15,464 bases of DNA, taken from positions 1-15,464 of the forward strand of contig JADHTP010000044.1 of the NCBI GenBank assembly GCA_016784945.1, given 5' to 3'. The notes beneath the pieces were generated by a model that did not search any database, had not been told where the DNA came from, and saw only the letters and a program-made list of their open reading frames with translations. Source of the stretch: Deltaproteobacteria bacterium (lineage in GTDB: Bacteria; Myxococcota_A; UBA9042; DTJE01). A program made the position numbers and the translations under genes. This document shows, in pieces, positions 6,165-12,860 of the stretch. Each line of letters begins with the position of its first letter. Position 1 is the stretch's first letter.

Positions 6165-6174
6165 ACGATCAACG
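6152..6174. repeat. Short 7-bp-periodic repeat at the convergent gene junction
   Basis: Three degenerate heptamers, CGATCGA (6152-6158), CGATAAA (6159-6165) and CGATCAA (6166-6172), are followed by CG. They cover the last codons and stop of the hydantoinase gene and most of the 13-base gap. GATCG (6153-6157) and CGATC (6166-6170) also form a 5-bp inverted repeat, but no U-run on either strand makes it a convincing terminator. The period is the same as in the array at 557-644, though the sequence differs. Confidence 0.6.
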
Positions 6175-6177
6175 TCC

Positions 6178-7143
6178 CTAGTCTCCCGCCAGCTGGTCCA
6201 TGGCGGACTTCAGTCCGGCGTGCACTGCCTCGACCTCGGACCCGGTCCAATCAGCGCGATCCTTGCGGATGAAGGTCGTCTTGTCCACGCGATTGTCGAA
6301 CCGCCCCACGGGCAGGTGGAACACACGTCCATGTGCTTCGATACGCACTGTGCCCTCACGGTCCGAGTTCTCCACCAGCCAGGCCATGTCGTCGCACCCG
6401 TAGTCGCCCATCATGACTTCGATGGGAACACCGTGATTGAGGATGGAGCCCGGGTCATCGGGATCCGTGCGATCGTCGTTCTTGCGCCTGGATTCCTCCG
6501 GTGTCACCCAGATATACAGGATGCCGGCCCGCTCCAGAATTGCCGGGGACAATTGTCTGAGGGAATGGCCGTATCCGAAGGGCGAGGCCAGGGGCATGTC
6601 CGAACCGTCCGCCCCCCCACGGGCGAATTCCATGACCACGGTCTTGCCGTCCAGGGTGTCGGGGTACTCGGCCTGCTTATCCACGAGGTGCTCCAGCGCT
6701 TCGGTTTCCAGGGCCTCGGCCAGCATGGACGTCACGTCGTCGGGCAACCCGCCCAACCTTTCTGCGGCGCCCGCTCTGCGCGCCGCGGCGTCCAGGCGCT
6801 GGAACAGCTGGCGGGCAGCGGACGCGGGCCGGCCCATGTCCTTCGCGAGGAGGTCGTCGAAGTCCTCGTTCAGCAGTTCCACCAGGGTGCCCCAGTCCCA
6901 TGTGTCCAAAAACGACCGGTCGGGGCCCTTGAAGTACACTCGTGGCTGGCCCGTCTTGACCAGTTCCTCGTCCACCCGCCTCATGAGGTGGACATAGGGA
7001 AAGTCGTCCAGTTGCACGGTTTCGCCCATGTGAAAGTCCCGACGGCACTCTTCGGGGTTCATGAGGTCCAGGTACCGGCGGACCTCGGACTTGCCGGAGG
7101 CCGGCAGGGCAAGAAGAAGCAATGTGTCGATGATGTCAGCCAT
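6178..7143 (-). CDS. Orphan P-loop NTPase, possibly kinase-like, 321 aa
   Basis: I do not recognise a named family. The N-terminus has a hydrophobic strand followed by a Walker-A-like motif, ALPASGKS (residues 12-19), similar to the GxPGSGKS loops of small-molecule kinases. TVVMEFARGG (about 168-177) is a possible Walker B strand. YIWVTPEESRRKNDDR (about 210-225) has the spacing of basic residues seen in kinase lid segments. No membrane segments or signal peptide are seen. ATP or GTP binding is likely; the substrate is unknown. I prefer the ATG at 7143 because AGAGG lies five bases upstream; the in-frame GTG at 7149 would overlap that site and add two residues. It is the last gene of the minus-strand run, 47 bases after the GT-C-like gene, and converges with the hydantoinase gene. 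Confidence 0.75.
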   Translation of the reverse strand: MADIIDTLLLLALPASGKSEVRRYLDLMNPEECRRDFHMGETVQLDDFPYVHLMRRVDEELVKTGQPRVYFKGPDRSFLDTWDWGTLVELLNEDFDDLLAKDMGRPASAARQLFQRLDAAARRAGAAERLGGLPDDVTSMLAEALETEALEHLVDKQAEYPDTLDGKTVVMEFARGGADGSDMPLASPFGYGHSLRQLSPAILERAGILYIWVTPEESRRKNDDRTDPDDPGSILNHGVPIEVMMGDYGCDDMAWLVENSDREGTVRIEAHGRVFHLPVGRFDNRVDKTTFIRKDRADWTGSEVEAVHAGLKSAMDQLAGD

Positions 7144-7190
7144 GGTCACCTCTTGGTCTTTTTCGACAAAGGTCGATGGTCTACTGAACG

Positions 7191-9227
7191 TCAGGGATCG
7201 TCAAGGGGATCTTTGGTAAGCAGCCCCACTTTCCGTGACAGGAGTCCGAGGATCCGCTTTCCGCCCCATTTCAGCGCCCCCCGGTCCGGGCGACTCCGGA
7301 CCCGCGGATCGAACAGCAGGCTGCCCAGGGTATCCCGGGCGCCATCCACGTCTCCCATAAGATAGAGACTCCAGGCCAGGTAGAGGCTGGCCTGGCTGTG
7401 GCGGTCTCCCGTGGCCAACAGGGCCCGCAGGTCGTCGACCGCCAGCGCGTACCGGTGGGCCACAAACAGCACCAGGGCCCGATCGAACAGGCCGTCGGCC
7501 CGTGAACGCGGGTTCTTCCCGTTGATCTTTCGGGTGGTGGACGCCAACCGCTTCCTGGCCGTTCGGCTGGCCAGAAACTCCGTGCCCAGCACCCGCAGAT
7601 ACTCATCCTGGAAACCGTCCACGCCGCCGGAGGTGTCGATGCCCATCCGGGCCCAGTAGGCCAGGACCCGGTCCAGGTTCTGCTGGTTGGACGGGTCCAC
7701 GCGCAAGAACACCTCAGTCAGGTCGTCGTGGTAAGCCAGCATCCACCGGGACCGGTCCCAGGTCAGCAGGGGGAACACGGGCTGGGGGAAGACCACGATG
7801 TCGAAGTGGAATTTCTCCCAGGCCTCTTCGAGAGCCTGCGTCCTCTTGAAGGGAACATGGGAAGCGACCAGGGCATCCCTTTCCTCCACGGTGAAGTTCC
7901 CCCGCCCGTCGGTGAAGATGGAGCAGGCGGGATAGTGACGGTAGATCAGGTAACCGCCCCAGGACGTCTTGTGGAAGATGCGCCCCTCGAGTCCCATGCC
8001 CGTGATGGCGTCGCTGGCTGCCTCGGGATAGTGCCCTGGCTCGTGGTCCAGTTCCAGCATTTCCACGGCCCGCACGAGGCCGCCCCTCTGGATGAGGATG
8101 GAGTACTCGAAGGAAATGCCCATCAGGACGCCTCCCAGGGCGATGACGGCCAGCTTGGGCCCCATGGAACTCAGGAAGGCCCCGATCTCTTTGTGGTAGG
8201 TCCGAACCAGGAGGAACAGGGCAAAGGCATCCAGGTAGATGAAACGCGCAGTCTTGGCGCCCAGCAGGACCAGCATGAAGGCCAGGGCCAGGGCCCCCGC
8301 GTCCCGCTCCCTGACGAACCGTTTCCAGCCGCCACGACGGATTTCCACGATGAACAGCCCCCCGATGCCGAAGAAGATCAGGTAAGGGAAGCCGCCGCAG
8401 ACCACGTGGTGAGCCGTGAGCCGGCCCGCCATTTCACGCATGAAGTACACGGCGGGGGGATGCCACTCGGGGATCAGGACCATGCTGTCCTTGTACATGG
8501 CGAAGGCGGTGTAGACACCGCGCAGGAACCCGGGCATGGGGCACATGGGCAGGGCCGTGGCGGCCACGCGCACCAGGTCCGTCTTCAGCCGGGCCCTCGC
8601 CTCCGCATCGGACCGGTCCGCCAGCCACGTCAGGAATCGACCGCCGGCAAGGGCCATGGAGCACAGGGGCAGCAGCAGTGCGCCTCCCGCGTGGATGTTG
8701 GCCCACAGGCCCGACACCAGCACCAGCCTGACCACGGCAATCCGCCCAAGCCGGGGACGCAGCAGGTCGGGTAGAAGCAACATGAAGAAGAAGAGGTTGA
8801 AGGCGCCGGGCCGCACGCGCAGTCGGTCCTCCGTCAGGGCCAGGGCCAGGACCAGCAGGAATATCGCGGCAATCCGTCCCGGCGCTTCCCGGCGGAAGAG
8901 CCGGTACATCATCATGAAGGCGGACAGGAACAGCCCGGCGTGCAGCGCCCTCACCCAGAAGAAGCCGCAGCGGGCCTCGACCTCGTACACGATGATCTCG
9001 TAAAGCCACTGGAAGGTCGTCCAGGACCGGGCGGGGTCCGTGGCGGAAAAGATGTCGGTGTGCGGAATGGCCAGGTTCTGCACCATCCACTCGCCGGCGC
9101 GGATGTGCCAGTAGATGTCGATGTCCCAGTTCGCGCGGAACGTGTAGATGGCCAGCAGCGAGAAGAACACCCCGAGAAACACGGTCTCCAGGATGAGCGC
9201 CGCCGGTCTTGAGGCTCGATATTCCAC
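7191..9227 (-). CDS. GT-C-like polytopic membrane protein with soluble C-terminal region, 678 aa
   Basis: An inner-membrane protein with about nine to eleven predicted hydrophobic spans between residues 10 and 375 and a soluble tail. The first loop carries DIDIYWHIRAGEWM (35-48), then IPHTDIFSAT (54-63) and WLYE (74-77). This acidic, His-containing loop resembles the periplasmic loop of GT-C glycosyltransferases, which use polyprenyl-phosphate sugars. GLWANIHAG (173-181) and WGGYLIYRHYP with TDGRGN (423-444) recur in a widespread uncharacterised family. Residues about 575-640 may be TPR-like helices. Donor, acceptor and even transferase activity are unproven. The start is GTG at 9227, five bases after the yggS stop, with GAGGG 10 nt upstream. 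Its position behind housekeeping genes gives no clue to a polysaccharide pathway. Confidence 0.8.
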   Translation of the reverse strand: MEYRASRPAALILETVFLGVFFSLLAIYTFRANWDIDIYWHIRAGEWMVQNLAIPHTDIFSATDPARSWTTFQWLYEIIVYEVEARCGFFWVRALHAGLFLSAFMMMYRLFRREAPGRIAAIFLLVLALALTEDRLRVRPGAFNLFFFMLLLPDLLRPRLGRIAVVRLVLVSGLWANIHAGGALLLPLCSMALAGGRFLTWLADRSDAEARARLKTDLVRVAATALPMCPMPGFLRGVYTAFAMYKDSMVLIPEWHPPAVYFMREMAGRLTAHHVVCGGFPYLIFFGIGGLFIVEIRRGGWKRFVRERDAGALALAFMLVLLGAKTARFIYLDAFALFLLVRTYHKEIGAFLSSMGPKLAVIALGGVLMGISFEYSILIQRGGLVRAVEMLELDHEPGHYPEAASDAITGMGLEGRIFHKTSWGGYLIYRHYPACSIFTDGRGNFTVEERDALVASHVPFKRTQALEEAWEKFHFDIVVFPQPVFPLLTWDRSRWMLAYHDDLTEVFLRVDPSNQQNLDRVLAYWARMGIDTSGGVDGFQDEYLRVLGTEFLASRTARKRLASTTRKINGKNPRSRADGLFDRALVLFVAHRYALAVDDLRALLATGDRHSQASLYLAWSLYLMGDVDGARDTLGSLLFDPRVRSRPDRGALKWGGKRILGLLSRKVGLLTKDPLDDP

Positions 9228-9232
9228 GAAAG

Positions 9233-9940
9233 TCAGTCCCTCGGGCCGAACAGGGCCGTGCCCACTCTCACCACGGTGGCCCCTTCCTCCACGGCCACTT
9301 CGAGATCCCCGGTCATTCCCATGGAAAGCTGATCCAGGACGCCGGGTCCCGGTTCCAACGTATCTGTCAGCCGATCACGCAGGTCCCTGAGGGCCCTGAA
9401 CCAGGGCCGGGACTCCTCGGGATCCCGTCCAAAGGGTGGCACGGCCATGAGTCCGGCCAGCCGCAGACAGGGCGCCTCCATGACGCCGATACAGAGCGCT
9501 TCGGCCCGGGACGGGTTCACCCCCGATTTCTGCTCCTCACCGGCGATGCCCACTTCCACAAACACGTCCACGGGACGTTCCGGGGTGACCCGCTTTGCCA
9601 GCTCCTTGACCAGGGACGGACGGTCCACGGAGTGGATGCTGGTCACCAGGCCCGCGATGGAACGGACCTTGTTGGTCTGGAGGGCGCCGATGAAATGCCA
9701 CCGGGGTGACAACCCCGCTTCGTCCACCTGCCCCGCCTTGGTCGCCAGTTCCTGAGCGTAGTTTTCGCCGAGGTCCACGAGTCCGGCCCGGCAGGCAGCC
9801 ATGACCACCTCCACGGGCTTGCGCTTGGTGACGCCCATGAGCCGGACGCCGGCTGGATCGCGTCCGACCTTGTCGCAGGCTCGACCGATCCGCGCCCTCA
9901 CGTCCTCGATATTGCGGCGAATGGTCTGCTCGAGGTCCAA
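9233..9940 (-). CDS. yggS: YggS/PROSC-family pyridoxal-5'-phosphate homeostasis protein, 235 aa
   Basis: YggS-family proteins bind PLP without known catalysis and help control free PLP and amino-acid/keto-acid balance in the cytoplasm. The protein is a single alanine-racemase-like barrel of the usual length. Lys39 in GVTK should form the PLP Schiff base. LGENYAQEL, RWHFIGALQTNK (the family usually has GHLQ or GxLQ here) and the C-terminal LSMGMTGDLEVAVEEGATVV with VRVGTALFG are all present in order. The start codon is TTG at 9940, chosen because AGGAG lies 8 nt upstream and the protein begins at the usual place. A 44-base gap separates it from maf upstream, and five bases separate its stop from the GT-C-like gene start, so the two are probably translated from one mRNA. 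Confidence 0.95.
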   Translation of the reverse strand: MDLEQTIRRNIEDVRARIGRACDKVGRDPAGVRLMGVTKRKPVEVVMAACRAGLVDLGENYAQELATKAGQVDEAGLSPRWHFIGALQTNKVRSIAGLVTSIHSVDRPSLVKELAKRVTPERPVDVFVEVGIAGEEQKSGVNPSRAEALCIGVMEAPCLRLAGLMAVPPFGRDPEESRPWFRALRDLRDRLTDTLEPGPGVLDQLSMGMTGDLEVAVEEGATVVRVGTALFGPRD

Positions 9941-9984
9941 GGCGCCTTCTCCTGTTCGACCTGAAAAAACGTCGAGGGATTTGT

Positions 9985-10641
9985 CTAGAGGAACGGAATG
10001 ATGTCCTGGGCGCCCATTTCCTCCATCATTTCGACCACCTGGCAGATGGGCAGACCCACCACGTTGGTGTAGGAGCCGGTAACGGCATCCACCAGGTAGG
10101 CCCCCACGCCCTGGATGGCATAGGCGCCGGCCTTGTCCATGGACTCGCCCACCCCCAGGTACTTTTCCGCCTCGGTTCGCGTCATCTTCTTGAACCGGAC
10201 CAGGGTATGGACGGCCTGGATGCCCTCCTTGCTCTTCTTCATGTCGTACAGACAGAAGCCGGTGGTGACCATGTGCTCCTTGGCCTGGAGTGACATGAGC
10301 ATCTCCACCGCCATTTCATGGTCCTGCGGCTTTCCCAGGATCAGCCCGTCCAGGACCACCACCGTGTCGGCGCCTAGAACCCACCTCAAGGGGGAGTCCC
10401 GGAGCACCACGCTGCCCTGGGCACGGGCCATCTCGGCATCGGGGTACAGGGTCTGCTGGATCCGTTCCACCACGGTCAGCACCTTGAGGCGAGCCATGCG
10501 TTTGACAAAGATATCGGGAACTTCGTCTATCAACGGGGTTTCGTCCACGGCCGCAGGCATGGGCTTGACCGAAAAACCCGCGTGTTCCAGCAGTTCCTTG
10601 CGTCTCGATGACGCCGATGCAAGCACCAGTTGGCCTGGCAT
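9985..10641 (-). CDS. maf: Maf-family nucleotide pyrophosphatase, 218 aa
   Basis: Maf proteins hydrolyse non-canonical or pyrimidine nucleoside triphosphates to the monophosphate and are linked to septum formation in some bacteria. The signatures are complete: LASASSRRKELL (residues 7-18; Ser replaces the usual Pro after the second Ser), Glu34 in DET, GADTVV (90-95) with Asp92, GKP with Lys104, DKAGAYAIQG (169-178) and GSYTNVVGLP (189-198). An extra segment of roughly 20 residues before GADTVV makes it somewhat longer than most members. Which Maf subgroup and substrate it belongs to I cannot say. The ATG is preceded by GGAGG with six bases between. A possible internal promoter lies in the gap before it (10670-10697). 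Confidence 0.95.
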   Translation of the reverse strand: MPGQLVLASASSRRKELLEHAGFSVKPMPAAVDETPLIDEVPDIFVKRMARLKVLTVVERIQQTLYPDAEMARAQGSVVLRDSPLRWVLGADTVVVLDGLILGKPQDHEMAVEMLMSLQAKEHMVTTGFCLYDMKKSKEGIQAVHTLVRFKKMTRTEAEKYLGVGESMDKAGAYAIQGVGAYLVDAVTGSYTNVVGLPICQVVEMMEEMGAQDIIPFL

Positions 10642-10669
10642 CCGTTTCCTCCCTCACGAATGGCGAAAT

Positions 10670-10697
10670 ATTGTAACCCAGATTGGGATTCGTTCAG
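10670..10697 (-). promoter_or_regulatory. Weak candidate internal promoter before maf
   Basis: On the minus strand, CTGAAC (10692-10697, 3 of 6 but with the TGA core) is followed after 16 bp by TACAAT (10670-10675, 5 of 6 to the -10 consensus). It would start RNA near 10663 and could serve maf, yggS and the two genes beyond. A 6-bp inverted repeat (ACGAAT, ATTCGT) flanks the -10 region. The -35 is poor, so confidence is low. Confidence 0.28.
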
Positions 10698-11512
10698 ATG
10701 ACTATTTCCGGTCCCGGCCGATCCCTGGGCGCCGCCACGACCCTGGGCCCGTCCTGGCGACCGGGTCCCAGGTAGGTGCTCACGTCGTCCACCGCCATCT
10801 CCGGCCGGTTGTGATCCCGGCTGAGATGAACCAGCACGATGGCCTGGGGGAGGGCCCGACTGGTCTCCATCACCCTGGCAATGAAACGTCCGGCCTGCAT
10901 GTTGGAAAGGTGGCCGTGATCGCTGGCTACCCGGGTCTTGTCCTTCACGTGGCGCGGGCTCAGGCGCAGCAGGTCCTCATCGTAGTTGGCCTCCAGGAGG
11001 ATGGCGTCAGCGTCGGCGAAGTGCGGCAGAAGATCATCGGGTGCGAACCCCAGGTCCGTGGCCACCGTCACCTTGCGACCACCGCCACCCGCCACTGCGA
11101 ATTCGAACCCGTAGGTGGGCACGTCGTGGGAAACGGAAAAGGGCGTGACCTCGATATCTCCCACCAGGTAAGTGGTCTGGGGCCGTATGGGCACGAGACT
11201 GCCCTCGGGGTCGTGGGCCGGTTTCTTCCATCGGTACAGCCGCTCCGCCTCGCCAATGGTCTCCGGACCGGCCAGCACGGGGATGCCGGCCCGCAGGCAG
11301 AGTTTCAGGCCCGAGGACCCCAGGTGATCGGAATGTCGGTGGCTCACGAGGGCCGCTTCCAGTGACTCGATGGCGATGCCCGCGGTCTCCAGGGCGGCCA
11401 CGGTCCCCTTCATGGAACGGATGCCCAGGTCCAGGACCAGGGTGCTGTGCGCGGAACGGATCACCGTCATGTTGCCCGAAGAGCCGCTGGCCAGGGTCTG
11501 GATGCTCAGCAC
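10694..11512 (-). CDS. YycJ/WalJ-type metallo-beta-lactamase-fold hydrolase, 272 aa
   Basis: Relatives of YycJ/WalJ are metal-dependent phosphodiesterases; some are reported as DNA exonucleases tied to repair or to cell-wall stress signalling. The protein opens with LASGSSGN, typical of the family. SHRHSDHLG (57-65) supplies the HxHxDH metal motif (His58, His60, Asp62, His63). VSHDVPTYGFEF, VATDLGF, ASDHGHLSN and VLVHLSRDHNRPE follow in the expected order. The frame is open back to 11641, inside truB. I chose GTG at 11512 because GGAGG lies five bases upstream and the conserved start is only a few residues in. It begins 11 bases after truB. The exact substrate is unknown. Confidence 0.9.
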   Translation of the reverse strand: MLSIQTLASGSSGNMTVIRSAHSTLVLDLGIRSMKGTVAALETAGIAIESLEAALVSHRHSDHLGSSGLKLCLRAGIPVLAGPETIGEAERLYRWKKPAHDPEGSLVPIRPQTTYLVGDIEVTPFSVSHDVPTYGFEFAVAGGGGRKVTVATDLGFAPDDLLPHFADADAILLEANYDEDLLRLSPRHVKDKTRVASDHGHLSNMQAGRFIARVMETSRALPQAIVLVHLSRDHNRPEMAVDDVSTYLGPGRQDGPRVVAAPRDRPGPEIVI

Positions 11513-11523
11513 GCCGGCCTCCC

Positions 11524-12192
11524 TCAAAACCTGGCCAGACGCCAGAGCGGATGGGCCTGTTCCACCCGGTAGGGGCCGACCGCGGTGCGACGCAGGGCCA
11601 CCAGGTGACCGGGACAGCCCAGGGACCGACCCAGGTCGCACCCCAGCGATCGGATATAGGTTCCCTTGCCGCAGGCCACCACGAACCGGGCGTCGGGTGG
11701 CAGGTACTCCACCAGTTCCAGGCGATGAATCACCACGTCCCTGGCGGGCTTCTTCACGTCCATTCCGCGCCGAGCGTACCAGTAGAGGGGGCGGCCATCC
11801 AGCTTCAAGGCCGAAAAGGCCGGCGGTTCCTGTGTGATCCGGCCGGTGAACCCGCCAAGGATCGATTCCAGGTCGCCCAGTTCCGGGAGAGGCCCTCGAT
11901 GAACCTCCGCGACCCTCCCAGTCAGGTCTCCCGTATCGGTTTCCGAGCCCAGGCGCAGGGTGAATTCGTATTCCTTGTCACCCTCCAGGAGGGTCCCCGC
12001 TTCCCGGGTGAACTGGCGGCCGATGAGCACGGGCAGCAGGCCGGAGGCAAAGGGGTCGAGGGTTCCGCCGTGTCCCACCTTGGAGGCGCCGGACAGGCGT
12101 TTGATCACGGACACCACCCGGGCCGAACTCATGCCCACGGGTTTGTCCACCAGGAGCAGGCCGGCTCCCACGGGTTCGGTCAGGGGTTCCAC
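11524..12192 (-). CDS. truB: tRNA pseudouridine-55 synthase TruB, short form of 222 aa
   Basis: TruB converts U55 of the tRNA T-loop to pseudouridine and also acts as a tRNA chaperone. The catalytic core is complete. LLLVDKPVGMSS opens it, GHGGTLDPFASGLL (40-53) carries the nucleophile Asp46, and GKGTYIRSLGCDLG and LRRTAVGPY close it. E. coli and B. subtilis TruB are over 300 residues; this one stops right after the core, so the C-terminal PUA-like RNA-binding domain is missing. The next gene starts 11 bases later, so no detached PUA fragment remains. The start is GTG at 12192; the nearest strong Shine-Dalgarno sequence (GGGAGG) is 12 nt upstream, inside the end of rbfA. Gene order infB-ylxP-rbfA-truB is conserved in many bacteria. 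Confidence 0.95.
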   Translation of the reverse strand: MEPLTEPVGAGLLLVDKPVGMSSARVVSVIKRLSGASKVGHGGTLDPFASGLLPVLIGRQFTREAGTLLEGDKEYEFTLRLGSETDTGDLTGRVAEVHRGPLPELGDLESILGGFTGRITQEPPAFSALKLDGRPLYWYARRGMDVKKPARDVVIHRLELVEYLPPDARFVVACGKGTYIRSLGCDLGRSLGCPGHLVALRRTAVGPYRVEQAHPLWRLARF

Positions 12193-12199
12193 CGCGGTG

Positions 12200-12550
12200 C
12201 TATTCCTCCCGCCTCATTTTGTCCAGGAGGGCCTCCACGGCCGCGGCCTGATCGGGAAGCTCGTCGTAGAAGAACTCCAGGCGGGGGATCCGCAACAGGT
12301 GGACATGCTTGCCGATTTCCCTCTTGAAGAAGCCCTCGCAGGCCCTGAAACCCTCCAGCAGGTCATCGGCGCTCCTGTCGGGATCCAGGGTTCTCACGTA
12401 CACCCGGGCAAGGCCCATGTCCGCCGTCACCTTCACACCAGTCACCATGGCCTTCTGGATCCGGGGGTCCCTGACCTTGCGGATCAGGGTCTCGGAGAGG
12501 GCCTGCTGCAACAGGCTGGCAATCCGGTCCGTGCGTTTGAAATCTTTCAT
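12200..12550 (-). CDS. rbfA: 30S ribosome-binding factor A, 116 aa
   Basis: RbfA binds the 30S subunit near helix 1 of 16S rRNA, aids late maturation of its 5' end and helps in cold adaptation. The protein has the normal length and the single type-II KH-like fold. It opens with FKRTDRIASLLQQALSETL, followed by VRDPRI, VTGVKVTADMGLARVYV and the closing IPRLEFFYDE. Its ATG lies nine bases after the end of ylxP and its stop lies seven bases before the truB start. The Shine-Dalgarno match (ACGGGCG) is weak, so translation is probably coupled to ylxP. Confidence 0.96.
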   Translation of the reverse strand: MKDFKRTDRIASLLQQALSETLIRKVRDPRIQKAMVTGVKVTADMGLARVYVRTLDPDRSADDLLEGFRACEGFFKREIGKHVHLLRIPRLEFFYDELPDQAAAVEALLDKMRREE

Positions 12551-12559
12551 GAGCGCCCG

Positions 12560-12847
12560 TCAGAAGTGAATGATTTCGTACGTATGGTCCTCCACTTCCG
12601 CCAAGTAGAGATCCTGGATGAAGTTCATGACCTTGTCGATGGTGGAATTGATGAATCGATGTTCATTGCCCACCACCACGAATCCCAGCACCGCAGTGTA
12701 GTGAAAGTCGTTGTCCTCGACCTCGGCCATGGCCACGTTGAAGGTGGAACGAACACGGGATATGACCCGCTTTATCACTTTCCTCTTTCCCTTGAGGGAT
12801 GCGTTTTCCGGGATCGCCAGCCTGAGGCGGCAGACACCTACAACCAT
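12560..12847 (-). CDS. ylxP: DUF503/YlxP-family protein, 95 aa
   Basis: YlxP-family proteins are small ferredoxin-like-fold proteins almost always found between infB and rbfA. A role in 30S assembly has been proposed for relatives, but the exact activity is not settled. The protein has the typical start MVVGVCRLRLAIPENASLKG, then KRKVIKRVISRVRSTFNVAM and AEVEDNDFHYTAVLGFVVVG, which are the conserved segments. The frame is open upstream to 12955, but that extension overlaps infB and lacks family similarity, so I use the ATG at 12847. It follows the infB stop by 13 bases with a weak Shine-Dalgarno sequence (CGGGAT), which suggests coupling to infB. Confidence 0.93.
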   Translation of the reverse strand: MVVGVCRLRLAIPENASLKGKRKVIKRVISRVRSTFNVAMAEVEDNDFHYTAVLGFVVVGNEHRFINSTIDKVMNFIQDLYLAEVEDHTYEIIHF

Positions 12848-12860
12848 GATGATGATCCCG

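Noticed and set aside
7150..7190. Short TCGAC/GTCGA hairpin between the GT-C-like gene and the P-loop gene, considered as a terminator
   Set aside because: The stem is 5 bp and is followed by A-rich, not U-rich, RNA on the transcribed strand; the genes probably stay in one transcript.
6124..7365. A 413-codon plus-strand open frame opposite the P-loop gene
   Set aside because: It begins inside the hydantoinase gene, crosses two gene ends on the other strand and shows no domain pattern.
9941..9984. Inverted repeat TCGAC...GTCGA with a T-run between maf and yggS, considered as a terminator
   Set aside because: The T-run lies in the loop, not after the stem, and the stem is only 5 bp.
11513..11641. 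N-terminal extension of the YycJ-like frame into truB
   Set aside because: It overlaps the conserved end of truB, has no family similarity, and a well-placed GTG with a ribosome-binding site exists at 11512.
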